Shown piece after piece: positions 1-15,500 of a DNA stretch of 64,000 nucleotides; position 1 is the first letter of the stretch; each line of letters begins with the position of its first letter. Both the position numbers and the translations under genes were made by a program. The notes beneath the pieces were generated by a model, which worked only from the letters and a program-made list of their open reading frames with translations, was not told the origin of the DNA and ran no database searches. The stretch comes from Pararge aegeria. Taxonomy: Eukaryota; Arthropoda; Insecta; Lepidoptera; Nymphalidae. The stretch lies in the NCBI RefSeq assembly GCF_905163445.1, contig NC_053185.1, positions 10,248,001-10,312,000 of the forward strand, in the 5' to 3' direction.

Positions 1-571
1 TGCGGATCGAATGCACGGTGTAATAACGGTGAATGCACCTGTTTATCTGGATATACAGGCGACCCGTATTTTGGTTGCAGACCAGAGTGTCTTGTCAATA
101 ATGACTGCCCACAAAACAAAGCTTGTGCCAGAAACAAATGTATCGACCCATGCATTAATACCTGCGGAAAAGAAGCAGAATGTAACATTTACAATCATGT
201 ACCAATGTGCACTTGCCCCGCAAGTTACACAGGAAATGCTTTCCTTGAATGCAGAAAAATTGTAGCGATAGAAGCAATTAATCCTTGCAACCCATCCCCC
301 TGTGGACCTAATAGCCAATGTAGAGAGATGAATGGTCAAGCTATTTGTACATGTTTACCTAGCTACAAAGGAGCCCCTCCCACTTGTAGACCAGAATGTG
401 TCACTAGCGCTGAATGTGCTTTAGACCGGGCATGTTCTGGACAGCGTTGTATTGATCCATGTAAAGGAAACTGCGGTATTGGTGCTCATTGTCAAGTAAT
501 AAACCACAATCCTATTTGCTCATGTCCAGCCGGTTTAGCTGGCGATCCCTTCCTTAGATGCATAAAACGAG
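1..571 (+). CDS. dpy: dpy exon 1 (partial): class A + B modules fused
   Basis: The exon enters the window open, so its 5' splice site is outside. An A module (short loop NNGECTC, end PMCTC) is followed in the same exon by a B module (INHNPICSC). In most later units an intron separates these two. Donor GTTAGT follows at 572, phase 1. Confidence 0.93.
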
Positions 572-3500
572 GTTAGTATTTTATGCAATAGTTATTTGTT
601 TCATTAGTCATATAATACATCGTACCTTTTATTTGTATAACTAGCTAAATGCTTGCTTTTCTTCTTCTTGCGGTGCCTCTCCGACTAGCGAAGGTTGGCA
701 GTCAGCTTAAATTATTGTCTATTTTTCGCGAGGCGAAATAGTTCTACTGAACTCGCGATTCCAGTCCACTCTCTGATGTTACGAAGCCAGGACTTTTTTC
801 TGCGACCAACGCCTCCAACTTTTCCCAAATGTTATTTATTTATGCATATGTTACTTTCTGTTTTTTAGATATAGAACTGCAAGTACAAGTCAATCCTTGT
901 GAGCCGTCACCGTGTGGTCCCAATTCTATTTGCAGAGAAGTAGGAGGCTCGCCATCTTGTGCATGTCTCGACGAGTTTCTTGGAAGTCCACCGAATTGTC
1001 GACCTGAGTGTATTGCTAACAGTGAATGTCCAAATGAACTGGCTTGTATTAATCAAAAATGTAAAGACCCCTGCCCCGGTTCCTGCGGATTTGGTGCGGA
1101 GTGCAGAGTACTAAGTCATGCACCTCAGTGCCTTTGTCCCGTGGGATATACTGGAGATGCCTTTATAGGGTGTAACGTTATGAGCGTACCCCTTACACCA
1201 TGCTCTCCCTCACCTTGTGGACCTAATGCGGTGTGTAAAGAATACAAAGGCGCCGGTGCATGTATTTGTCTAACTGAATACATAGGAAATCCATACGAAG
1301 GTTGTCGTCCCGAATGTGTAGTCAATTCAGATTGTCCCGTAAACCAGGCATGTATGCAGAATAAATGTAAAAATCCATGTGGTAACATATGTGGCCTTAA
1401 TGCAGTTTGCAATGTAGTAAATCATCAACCGATTTGCGAATGCCTCCCAGGACTAACTGGAAGTCCATATCAAGTGTGCACGGAAAAAAAACAAGGTAAG
1501 ATTTAATAAAATATAGAAAAATTTATAATATATAAATATATTTTTGAATCATAGTGTCGTAAAAATTAAACAAATTTGCTTTTACTGGTAAAAATCACAA
1601 ATTTATACTGAATACACTTTTTTTTCTTAATATGAATCAGTTTTATGCCTATATATATTTTAAACAGATATACCGGCAGAGTCTAGAAATCCGTGTACAC
1701 CCTCGCCATGTGGACCCAACAGTATTTGCAAAATATCTAATGGTCAAGCTGTGTGTACATGTCAACCAGAGTATATTGGATCACCTCCTAGTTGCAGGCC
1801 AGAGTGCCTCGTAAGCTCTGAATGTACGCAACAGCAAGCCTGCATCAATCAGAAATGTAAGAACCCATGTGAAGGCGTATGTGGCTCAAACACTGATTGT
1901 AAAGTCATCAATCACAGTCCGATTTGTACCTGTGAACCGCAACATACGGGAGATCCATTTAATCGGTGCTTTAAAGGTATATTATATAATGAGAAATAAT
2001 TTTCTTTATTGTAAAACTTGAATTCTTGTAGTAACCATTGTTATTTTTCTTGCAGTAGTTGAAGTTCTGAGTGTACCAACAAATCCATGTCTGCCATCAC
2101 CCTGCGGACCATTCTCGCAGTGTTTGGAAATAAATGGTTTACCATCCTGTTCATGCTCCCCAAATTACAGCGGTAGTCCACCAAATTGTCGACCGGAATG
2201 TACTGTTAATACCGATTGTTCAAGTGATAAAGCATGTATAAATGAAAAGTGTGTCGATCCATGCCCAGGCTTGTGCGGTATCAATGCGGATTGTAGAGTT
2301 CAAAGTCACGTATCGATATGTACTTGTTTGGAGGGCTATGTTGGTGATCCATTCACGAGATGTTCTTTAAAACGTGAAACTGGTAAGAATCTTATATCAC
2401 TGATAAAATTATATAAAAATAAATTATTTATATTATTTATAATTAATTTTTCCAAAACTGTATTCTTTCAGAATCAGTAGCTACAAATCCTTGTAATCCC
2501 TCTCCATGCGGGCCGAATGCTATTTGTAATAATGGTGCATGCACATGTCTACCCGAATATCACGGTGATCCTTACTTTGGTTGCCGGCCTGAATGCACGA
2601 TCAGCTCTGAATGTCCAATGAATAAAGCATGCGTGCGACAACATTGTGTGAATCCTTGCGACAATACCTGTGGTATTAATGCGCTATGTGAAATTATTAA
2701 GCACATGGCAATTTGCACATGCCCGCCAAATTACTCAGGAAATGCATTTGTACAGTGCAGTCCAATCAAAGGTATTTATTGTATTAACTAATAGCATTGT
2801 AGCTTTATTTTTGCTATCGTACTTATAACTTACGTTACATGAGTGTTGTGTTATTTATTACAGACATCGTTCCGCAAAATCCTTGTCAGCCAAGTCCTTG
2901 CGGACCTTATAGCCAGTGTAAAGAATATAATAGCCAGGCCATATGCTCATGTGCACCTAGTTATCTTGGTGCGCCCCCATCATGTCGACCCGAATGCGTT
3001 GCAAGCTCTGATTGCCCTTTAAATAGAGCGTGCAGTAATCAAAAATGCATTAATCCTTGTGATGGTGCTTGTGGTGTTTCTGCAATATGTCAAGTGATCA
3101 ATCACAATCCAATATGTTCCTGTCCTACAGAGATGACAGGAGACCCATTCACAAGATGCATTTTTATTCGTAAGTATATTCTGAATTACAATATGTTTAA
3201 AAAAACGGATTTGAAATTAAAATCATTATATGAATTAAAGTTGAATGCTATACATTCCGATTAACCCGAAATCCGGAGGACTTAATTTATATTTACTGGG
3301 CTTTATTAGATTGTACTTTATCTCTACCAGTCCGTCGGTGGGTAAGACTATCTTGTATCTTAATTACGTGAGATATTGGTGCCAATTCTGTTGTGTTCAA
3401 ATCATCTAACTAAATTAAATTACCAAGACACATATGTCTAAAATTAATGCTATCGTATTCACAATATGTCTCGTTGAAATGACCAATTTAGTTTGGAGAT

Positions 3501-6500
3501 ATTGTATTTATTATCATTTATTGTATTTTCATGATCTTTTTCATTAATGAATTTACCTTAAAGGCTGTTTTGTGTAATTTTGCTTATTTTTCAGCCATCA
3601 TTATTTTAAACTCTATTGTTAATTTTTTTTTTTTAATTTTTTTACAGCGATATCTAATGAACCTATTGAAGTGGCAAATCCATGTCAACCGTCACCTTGC
3701 GGGCCAAATTCGATTTGTCAACCATCCGCATCAGAAAATCCGTCATGTGTGTGTATGCCTGACTTTATTGGCTCACCACCAAGCTGTCGTCCCGAATGTG
3801 TAGCAAACAATGAATGTTCACAACAATTAGCTTGTATTAAAAAGAAATGTCAAAATCCTTGTATTCAAGCTTGTGGAACGAATGCGGAGTGTCGAGTTGT
3901 TAGTCATACAGCAGCGTGCGTGTGCCCTGAAGGTTATAGTGGCGATGCCGCTATTCAGTGCACTCCTAATGCTTTGGTGCCCACTGAAGCCTTATCACCG
4001 TGCACGCCCTCGCCTTGTGGGTCCAATGCTGAATGTAGGGAAAATTTAGGAGCAGGTGCATGTGTTTGCATAACCGGCTATTTTGGTGATCCATATGAAG
4101 GCTGCAGACCAGAATGTATCGTCAACTCAGACTGCCCAAGCAACAGAGCCTGCTCAAGAAATAAATGCACTGACCCTTGTCCGGGTACATGTGCATTCAA
4201 TGCTGAATGTCAAGTTGTTAATCATGCACCTTTATGCACATGTCGCCCTATGTACACAGGAGATCCATTCAAATACTGTACTCTCCAAGGTAATTCTACA
4301 TACAATGATATGAAATGCTATATAATTACATCCATATATTATATTATTAATGGTACATTTGTTTTAGAACGCAATGAAATTCCAACAAATCCTTGCCAAC
4401 CATCGCCTTGTGGACCTAATAGCCAGTGTCGAACTGCAAATGGTCAGAGTGTATGTTCATGTCTTTCTGAATATCAAGGTTCACCACCTAACTGTCGGCC
4501 AGAATGCGTTGTGAGCACAGAATGTTCTTCCGATAAGACATGTCTAAATAAGAAATGTGTATCACCGTGTCCAGGACCATGCGGTCTAAATACAGATTGC
4601 AGAGTTATTAATCATAGTCCAATTTGCACATGTAAAGCTAAATATACCGGAGACCCATTTTCCAGTTGTTACCAAATAACAGGTAAGAAAATAAATCGTT
4701 CACATACACAACTCATGTAAACATAATTATGTTTTTTAGAAATCATGCAAATTGATAGAATTTTACCTATAAAGTAGGCTGGTTAAATCACAGAAACATA
4801 ATAAAAAAATGCCAGTTAATTGCTTTTTTAATTTTAATTTTTGTTTTCAGTTCCAGTTTTTACTTTAGTGCCAAGGGATCCTTGTATTCCTTCGCCATGT
4901 GGACCAAATGCACAATGCCAAAATAGAAACGGAGTGCCATCATGTTCTTGTCAACCGAACTTTGAAGGCAGTCCCCCTAACTGTCGTCCAGAATGTTCTA
5001 TTAATGAAGATTGTCCAAGCAATTTAGCGTGTATTAATCAAAAATGCAACGATCCGTGTCCTGGTTCGTGCGGAATTAATGCTGAATGTCATACAATGAA
5101 TCACGTTGCAGTATGTACTTGTATCGAAAATTACATAGGCAATGCATTTGTCCAATGTAGCCCCAAGCCTATAAAAGGTAATACTCTTCAGAATATTTAT
5201 GTATGTGATTAATAATTGTGACGTGGTTGGTTCGAAGATTTGGATTAAGAACGTGATGATTCTTGTAAAAGTTTAAGATTCTCTTCAATACGAAGTTCCA
5301 AAACACATTGACAATCGCAAGTCATTCGTAGTCCAGAGTGGTAGCCGAGGCACGCAATTTATCACTTGCTTTACTAAGATGTTTTTCAACTTCCTTGAAC
5401 ATAATTCGCCGTTTTTATACCAGTTCGGAGTCCTTGAACTTTCTTTCCTCGGAAATTGAAAACAAATGGAACGATCTAAAAACGTTTTGAATTATGATTG
5501 TTCTCGGAAATACTTTGTCGTTTCGCAGGTACCTACTTATTCGGTACAAATACTTAATTACTCGGTTACTTAAATACCTATAAGTTAAGTTGACACGTGC
5601 AGTTAGGAAAGTAATCCTAGTAATAAGGTTCTGTGTAACAGTATAATAAAATCTATTCTTATGTTTTAATATTTTTTCAAAACATTTTAATGTTTCAGAT
5701 GAAGTTAACTTATGTAACCCTTCACCTTGTGGAGCTAACGCAGAATGCAACGATGGTAAATGCCGCTGTATACCTGAATTCCGTGGAGATCCATACAGTG
5801 GATGTCGTCCTGAATGTGTACAAAGTTCTGACTGTGAACGCAATAGAGCCTGCATCAAAAACAAGTGTGCGGATCCATGTCCAGGCACATGTGCATCTAC
5901 TGCTATATGTAACGTAGTTAATCATATTCCTATGTGTAGCTGTCCTGATCGAACTACGGGTAATGCATTTTTAGAATGTCGAACAATTGCGGGTGAGTTA
6001 TATTTACGTTACTATTTTTATAACACATATTATTCTTTTTTCAAATGAAATGAGCGATAAATATATATTCAATCTATTATTTCAGAGCCAGTTAATATCA
6101 ATCCCTGCAATCCCTCTCCGTGCGGTCCAAACAGTCAATGCAGGGAAGTTAGTGGACAAGCGGTGTGCTCGTGCGCCCCTAACACTATTGGAACACCGCC
6201 CGCTTGCCATCCTGAATGTATAATAAGTGCCGAGTGTCGTTTACATGAAGCATGCAGCAATCAGCATTGTGTTAATCCATGTGTTGGAGCATGCGGTGTA
6301 AACGCAGAGTGCAAAGTTGTAAATCACAATCCTATATGTAGCTGCCCAACTTCTCATACAGGAGACCCCTTCTCTAGATGTTTCATTATGCGTATGTATC
6401 CGATGAGTTATACTCTATATTTTTAAATTTTCCGTTAAATATAAAACATAACGTTATATGTTTTGAATAATATTTTTTACAGCTGAAAAGCAACAAGACC

Positions 6501-9500
6501 CCTTGAACGTATGCACACCTTCTCCGTGTGGTCCCAATTCGTTATGTAAAGATACCAACGATGTTCCTTCTTGCACTTGTTTAGAAGGCTATCACGGTCA
6601 ACCTCCGTATTGCAAACCCGAGTGTACGAGTAACGAAGAATGTTCATCACACTTATCCTGTATTAACATGAAATGTGTCAATCCATGTGAAGGAGTATGT
6701 GGTATTAATGCCGAATGCAAAGTTGTCAGCCATTCACCTATCTGTTTGTGTGCTCATGGATACATTGGAGATCCCTTCTTTGGCTGTAATCGCGATATTG
6801 TTTATGTTGAAGAAATCGCAACTCCATGTTCACCCTCACCATGTGGATCCAATGCAATATGCAAAGAAAGAAATAATGCGGGATCATGTTCTTGCATAGA
6901 GGGTTATATCGGTAATCCGTACGAAGGTTGTCGACCAGAATGTCTGATCAATACAGATTGTCAGTCTAATAAAGCTTGCATTAACAATAAATGTAAAGAT
7001 CCGTGTCCTGGTAGCTGCGGTACAAATGCCATATGCCAAGTAGTCAATCATCTGCCATTATGTACATGCTTAATTGGCTATACTGGAGATCCATTTAAAT
7101 ACTGTGTTTATGAAGGTTAGTTTAATAAATTATATATATTTTTTTAATAAAAATTACAAATAAAAATAACCATTATTTATTACATATACTTACGAAACTT
7201 GTAAATTACAGAAGTATGCAATAAAATACAGAATTATTTCCACATCATTTCAAAAATAATAGCTTAGAGTATAATTAATTAACATTAGCATGACTGATCA
7301 AAAGGTTCAAATATAATTTCAGTTTCAATTAATAGTTTTAACTAATTTCATTACTAATGTTTTTAGAATCAGTCCAATTGATGCCATCGACTGATGTATG
7401 TTATCCCTCACCATGCGGACCGAATAGTCAGTGTAAAGTGAATAACGGTCAAGCCACCTGCTCATGTTTATTGGGATATGAAGGAACTCCACCGAACTGT
7501 CGACCAGAGTGTGTAGTAAGCTCAGAGTGTCCACACGATAAGGCTTGTGTTAACAACAAATGTATTAATCCATGCCCAAAACCATGTGGACTTAACACAA
7601 ATTGTAAAATTATAAACCATAGTCCCATTTGTTCGTGTAAGACAGCGTATACAGGAGATCCGTTCACTGTATGCACCCATGTTGTCTGTAAGTATACAAA
7701 TTGACACATTTTTGTAATATACTAGAATATAAGGTTAATAAATACTAAACTTACAAACTTTTTCTAGTCGAACCAACTCCAGATGTAACAAATCCATGTG
7801 TGCCGTCTCCATGTGGTCCGAACGCAGAATGTCGAAACGTCGGGAACACACCGTCGTGTTCTTGTCTTATCAGTTTTATCGGAAGTCCACCAAACTGCCG
7901 GCCAGAATGTAGCATTCACTCTGACTGCGCTACTGACCGTGCATGTATTAACTCCAAGTGCAAAGATCCTTGTCCTGGATCTTGTGGTATTTCAACTTCC
8001 TGCACAGTTCTAAATCATATACCAATTTGCACTTGCCTAGAAGGCTACATTGGGGATCCATTTACGAGCTGCAGGCTGCAACCCTTACAAGGTACAACAC
8101 ACTTTTTGTATTTACTTTCTTTTATCGTGAGTATTTTCATAAACCAAATTAATTTTGTGCTACTGGGCACAGGTCTTATTTCGTTTAGGAGATAGGGGTA
8201 ATTTTTTTTTATTCCACTACAAGTTAGCCCTTGACTGCAATCTCATCTGCTAGTAAGTTATGATGCAGTCTAAGATGGTAGCAAGCTAACCTGTTCGGGA
8301 GTACAGTACCAGTAACCCTTATCGGTATCTACGCGACATCGCACCGGAACTAAATCGTAGTATCGGTTGTCATAACAAGCTTCGGCGCTTCATCAGATAT
8401 TAGCGACTGATTTGCGCCGTCGTAACTAGACGTCAATTATATCTATACAGGGTGTTTCGTAAATGTATAATGATCTTATACCAGTAGATTTATGACTGTG
8501 ATAATGAGTTTTAGCGCTTCATCAGATGTTAGCAAATGATTTACGCCGTCGTAAGTAGGCGGGATATTAAAACTTGTTTACAATAAAGGCATTGTAAACA
8601 GATTTGAATATCTCGATTCGCGTGTTTTGTTTCTCTCTTTTTTCTTATTATCTCACTTTATCTATATATTTTTAGTGGAACCGATCGTTGTTGATGCTTG
8701 CACAAATGTAAGATGCGGATCGAATGCTGAATGCATTAACGGTCAGTGCCAGTGTTTACCAGAGTATCACGGTGACCCCTACTACAACTGTCGACCCGAA
8801 TGTGTATTTAGTACTGATTGTGATGATAAAAAAGCCTGCGTTCAACAAAAATGCGTTGATCCCTGCATCGATACTTGTGGCATAAACGCTTATTGTCAAG
8901 TTATAAACCACATACCTATGTGCACATGTAATCAAGGATTTAGTGGAAATGCATTCGTAATTTGCAATGCAGTAAAAGGTACGTACTAGAAAAACAATCA
9001 CAATTTCTAAATATTTGTAAGACTTAATAAAATAGAAAATAAACACGATTTTATTTTTAGCTCCAGCATTTGAACATCCATGTAGTTCAGAAATATGTGG
9101 ACCAAATAGTCAGTGTCGTGAAATTAACAACCAAGCCGTATGCTCTTGTTTACCTACTTACTTGGGAGTGCCACCAGCTTGTCGTCCAGAGTGTGTTGTG
9201 AGCGCGGAATGTTCTCAAAACCAAGCATGTATGAATCAAAAATGTGTAAATCCATGTATTGGATCATGTGGGCTAAAAGCGACGTGTGAAGTTATTAACC
9301 ACAACCCAATTTGTGCGTGCCCGGATGATTTATCAGGAGATCCTTTTGTCGCATGCTCGATTATTGCAAGTAAGTTATTTTAAGTCATATTGCTATTGAA
9401 TGTTACTCAAATTCAAGTTCTTTAAAAAATAATTATGCAAAATGCAAATATGCAGCAGTGTTTTGCAATTATATTATTATGTTAAAAATTTAAGGTTCAC

Positions 9501-12500
9501 CACCAGAAACGATAAATCCTTGTCAACCTTCACCATGTGGACCCAATTCTATATGCCAAGAGAACAACGGAAACCCATCATGCAGTTGTATGACAGAATT
9601 CAAAGGACAGCCTCCTTACTGTAGGCCAGAGTGTATAAGCAATAGTGAATGCTCAACTCATTTAGCTTGCCTCAATCAAAGGTGTAAAGATCCTTGCATA
9701 AGCGCGTGTGGTACCAATGCTGAATGTAGGGTCGTTAGTCACTCTGCCATGTGCGTGTGTCCTCAAGGATATGAAGGCGATCCATTTTCACAATGTTCTA
9801 TAAGAAGAGCTGTTGAGATTTTAAGCCCATGCACTCCTTCACCTTGCGGATCAAACGCGGTATGTAAAGAACAAAATAAAGTGGGATCGTGCACATGTAA
9901 CGAAGGCTACTTCGGAAATCCTTATGAAAGCTGTCGTCCAGAATGTGTATCCGATTCCGATTGCCCAGGAAATAAAGCCTGTATTAACAACAAATGTCAA
10001 GATCCATGTCCTGGAACGTGTGGAATTAATGCAGAGTGCTCGACTATAAATCATTCACCAACATGTGTATGCATATCAGGTTATACCGGAGATTCATATC
10101 GAAAATGTAGTCCTATACCTTGTAAGTATTATGAATTGTACATTATAATCTCGCTTTGATATTAATTTAAAAAATATGAATTCACTGTAATTTAGACTTG
10201 TTCAAGTTAGACTTGCCTTGTCCGCTGCTGTTTATAACAATATGGCTAATATTTTGTTTCGAATTATTGACCTTTTTGGATTTTGATTTTGTACTTAAGT
10301 AAATAGTATTAAAATCTTTTATTTTAGTGCAAAGTGAACCTGTGAACGTTTGCTATCCCAGCCAATGTGGCCCAAACAGTCAATGCAAAGTCGTGAACGG
10401 CCTAGCAGTATGTAGTTGTTTGCCTAACTTCTTTGGAGAACCACCAGCCTGCAAGCCGGAATGTACTCTTAACCAAGATTGTGCTTCAGATAGAGCATGT
10501 ATAAATCAAAAGTGCGTTAATCCCTGTCCTGGTCCATGTGGACAAAAGGCAGAATGCAGAGTTTTCCATCATAATCCAATATGTAGCTGTTTACAAGGGC
10601 ATACAGGAGATCCGTTTACCAGATGCTATGTTAAACCAGGTAAATGCCCATATGTTTTTTTATCGATATGAGTCAGTTTTAAATAAATACCTACATCTAT
10701 TTTATTTTTATATAAAATAAAAATATTACCATACATTCATTTAACAGAAAGTGGGGAAAAACAGGTTTAAGTTTTATAATTTTGTTAACAGTGCCATCGC
10801 CACAGCTGGAAGAACATAGAGACCCATGCGCACCAAGTCCCTGCGGCCTCAATGCCATTTGCCGTAACGTAGGAGGGCAAGCTGCTTGTTCATGTTCCCC
10901 AGGTTACTTTGGTAGTCCGCCAAACTGTAAACCAGAATGCACAACAAATCAAGACTGTATTAGTTCGCTTACATGTACCAATGAAAAATGTATTGATCCT
11001 TGTCCTGGTTCGTGTGGTAGCAATGCAAAATGCTTTGTCCTAAACCACGTTGCAATTTGTACTTGTCTTGATGGCTATAAAGGAGATCCATTTTCGTCTT
11101 GTGAATTAAAACCTGTACAAGGTATGATATATTATTTATTGACTCTTCATAGGAAATATGTTTAACAAAAAAATTTACATTGCCTCTTTTTAATTTCAGA
11201 TGTGACAATTGATCCCTGCAATCCATCCCCATGTGGATCCAATACAGAATGTAATAATGGAGAATGTTCATGTTTGACACAATATCACGGTGATCCTTAC
11301 ATCGGGTGCCGACCAGAATGTACAGTCAGTACGGATTGTGCAAGGAATCAAATATGTACTAACAAAAAATGTGTTAATCCGTGTCCTGATATGTGTGGTC
11401 ATAATGCTGTCTGTGAAGTCTTCAATCATGTACCAATGTGCAGTTGTCCTGCTGGCTTTACTGGCAATTCTTTTGTATCTTGTAATGTCGTTCAAGGTAA
11501 GAACAACTGCCCGCGCCCAAAAAGGGTACTACTTTTTACTAGTTGAATCCCAATGAAGCAGAATATATACCAATGAATTCCGACTAGGTGAATTAGATAA
11601 TCACGTTAACAGGTCGTATCGTAAGGATACACCGAACTGCAAAATGTGATAGGACGAACCTTTCGTGTTTCGTCCTATCGCACTCTTATAATACTTATTA
11701 TACCCAGATAAATACGATTTAACTGTATCTAATTTTTTTATTTCTAGTACCGTTGGCTGCAAACCCGTGCAACCCACATCCATGCGGGCCCAACAGTCAA
11801 TGCCGTGAAGTAAATAGTGTTGCAGTTTGTTCTTGCATACCAGGATACATAGGAAATCCACCGTCATGTAGACATGAATGTACCACGAGCTCTGAATGCC
11901 CATTAGATAAAGCTTGTAACAATTATAAATGCATTAATCCATGTAAGGGAGCCTGTGGTGTAAACGCTTTGTGTGAAATTGTCAGTCACAATCCTATTTG
12001 TTCGTGCCCTGCGGACCATACTGGAGATCCATTTAGTAGATGTATACCCCGACGTAAGTACATGTTGCGAACCTATATTATTTTTGATTGATTTGTTAAT
12101 CATCTTAACAATTGAATATGTTCCTATACCTACATAATTATATTATTAATCACGGATTGGTTTCTTTCAGCGCTAGAAACACCACAACAAGTAAATCCCT
12201 GTGTACCTTCGCCTTGTGGACCTAACTCTGTATGTCAAACGATCAAAGATACGCCTTCTTGTTCTTGCATGCCAGAGTTTATTGGCACTCCACCAAATTG
12301 TCGTCCTGAATGCACCAGTAATAGCGAATGTTCAAATAATTTGGCTTGCATAAATAGCAAATGTCAGGACCCATGCGTTAATGCTTGTGGTTCTTTGGCT
12401 CAGTGTCGAGTCGTGAGTCACACTCCTAATTGTTTATGTCCTCAAGGATATATGGGTGACCCATTCGTAGCTTGTCAAATAAAGAGTGTTGCAGTCTATG

Positions 12501-15500
12501 AAAACCCATCACCATGCACGCCATCACCATGTGGTAGCAACGCTATCTGCAAGGAACGTAACAATGTAGGATCTTGTACGTGCAATTTGGGATATTTTGG
12601 AAATCCCTATGAAGGATGTCGGCCTGAATGCACTGTCAATACAGACTGTCCATCTAATAAAGTCTGTCAACGAAATAAATGCCAGGATCCTTGTCCTGGT
12701 ACTTGTGGTGTAAACGCACAATGTCAAACGGTCAATCATGCTCCGATATGTACTTGCATTCCGGGTTACACTGGAAATCCTTTCCAAAATTGTGCCCCGA
12801 TAAAACAAGGTAGGCTATCATTATTATTGATTTTATTATATACAAAAATTTCAATCATTTATTTATTTGTATTAAATTATATATTTTTTATTTTACAGAG
12901 ATACAATTACATACTACCCCATGCATACCATCACCTTGTGGGCCAAATAGTGTTTGCAAAACATATAATGAACAAGCCATTTGTACTTGCATGCAAGAAT
13001 ACAGAGGCAGCCCACCGAACTGCAGACCAGAGTGTGTAATTAGCGCTGAGTGTTCTTCAGATAAGGCATGTGTTTCACAAAAATGTATCAACCCTTGTAT
13101 TGATCAATGCGGACAAAATTCCAAATGTTTGGTTATAAATCATAGTCCTATTTGTACATGCATGGAGCATTACACAGGCGATCCATTCAGCCGCTGCTAT
13201 CCAATAACAGTATATATTCCAGAAGAGCAACATAATCCTTGCTTGCCATCACCTTGTGGACCATTTAGTGAATGCAGAGAGAACAACGGTGTTCCTTCTT
13301 GCACTTGTCAACCAAACTACTTAGGCGCACCACCTAATTGTCGACCAGAATGTGTTATCAACTCTGAGTGTCCCAGTAATTTGGCTTGTATAAATCAAAA
13401 ATGTAAAGATCCGTGCCCTGGATTGTGTGGCATAAATGCTCAATGCATAATCAAAAATCACACACCAATTTGTGCATGCTACGAAAATTATATAGGAGAT
13501 GCATTTATCGAATGCAAACCGCAAGGTTAGTTTGGTTTGACTTAGTATTTTACCTATTTTCAAACAAATAAGTTGATTCCGTTTATATGTTTATTTTTTT
13601 GTTTTTGCAGAAATAGTAAATGATGTTACTGATCCTTGTAACCCATCACCATGTGGATCAAACGCGATCTGTAATGATGGGATATGTTCTTGTCTGCCAG
13701 AATATAATGGTGATCCCTACTTCGAATGTCGGCCCGAATGTACTTTAAGCTCAGATTGCGCGCAGAATAAAGCTTGTTATAAGAATAAGTGTGTAAATCC
13801 ATGCAATAGTGGTGTATGTGCCCCTAATGCCATTTGTGAAGTTATAAATCATGTACCGATGTGCAAATGCTCGATAGGAATGATTGGAAATGCCTTTGTT
13901 AACTGCGTTATACTAGAAGGTAATAATTACATTTTGTATATACCACTAAAATAATTGTAATATCATAAAACTAAGTTTATATTTAAGCATATGTATATGG
14001 TGCAAATATGAATTATAAATTATGTTTCAGTTGAGCAACTACAACCGTGTCAACCAAACCCATGCGGACCAAACAGTCAATGCCGAGATATTAATGGGCA
14101 AGCTGTATGTTCATGCTTAGTAGGCTATATGGGAAGTCCACCCTCCTGTAGGCCAGAATGTATCGTTAGTACTGATTGCTTGCCAGATGAGGCATGTAGT
14201 AATTTGAAATGTATCAAACCATGCCAGGGGGCTTGCGGTATTGGTGCAAAGTGTCAAGTAATTAATCACAATCCAATTTGTTCTTGTCCACCATCACACA
14301 CAGGAAATCCCTTTACAAGATGTATTTTCCAAGAAACAAAACCAGAAGTGGTCAGTGCCTGTATTCCATCACCTTGTGGACCGAACTCTATATGCCAAGA
14401 ACATTCAGGCACACCCACTTGCTCATGTCAAGCTGGTTATGTTAGTGCACCCCCGCATTGTAAGCCAGAATGTATTAGTAATTCTGAATGTCCTACTCAT
14501 CGTGCTTGTATTAATGAAAAATGTATTGATCCCTGTGAAAGTTCATGTGGTGCTAATGCAGAATGCCATGTAATAAGTCATTTTCCTTCATGTTATTGTA
14601 TGCCAGACTACACAGGGAATCCGTTTATTGAATGTCATAAAATAGAAATTATGCAAGAAGTGCTATCACCATGCCAGCCGTCTCCTTGTGGAGCCAATGC
14701 TTTATGCAAAGAATTTAATGGAGCGGGATCATGTACTTGTTTAGCGGAGTTTTTCGGAAATCCTTACGAGGGTTGCAGACCTGAGTGTCAAATTAATTCC
14801 GACTGCCCATCGAACAAAGCATGTCTAAGAAATAAATGTCAAGATCCATGCCCAGGTGCATGCGCGCCGAATGCTGTGTGCCAAGTAGTATATCATGCGC
14901 CTATATGTTCGTGTACTGTAGGCTTCACAGGAGATCCATTCCGATACTGTACACCAAAACGTAAGTTTTCTCATGAGATCATTTAAATATATGTTGTTTG
15001 AAGTTTAGTCCAGATAACACGGTTATACAGACACGCCTTGTTGTTTTGTTCTTATAATGAGTAAGATGTATAAACTAAGAATTTAATTAATTTTGAAATT
15101 ATCGACAGAAACTTTGGAGACACCTATGAATATCTGCCAGCCATCTCCTTGCGGACCTAACAGCCGGTGTCAAGAAGTAAACAAGCAAGCTGTTTGTTCA
15201 TGCTTAACAAATTACATAGGCATACCTCCAAATTGCCATCCTGAGTGTGTCATAAGTACAGAATGTGCAAGTGACAAAGCTTGTCTTAACGAAAGGTGTG
15301 TCGATCCGTGTATTGATGCCTGTGGTGTAAATTCCGAATGCAGAGTTATAAACCATAGCCCTATCTGCAATTGTAAAAATCTTTACACCGGGGATCCGTT
15401 TACAAGATGTAATCCTCTACCACGTGAGTTTCTTCCCTTAGAGATTTTCTATCACTTTATTTAAGGCTTGTATGTCTTAAAAAATAATTATAATGATAAT

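Noticed and set aside
1125..1412. Minus-strand ORF of 95 codons across exon 2
   Set aside because: It is the shadow of the cysteine-rich plus-strand frame. Similar antisense ORFs occur opposite nearly every DPY exon because TGT/TGC-rich sense codons yield few stops in reverse.
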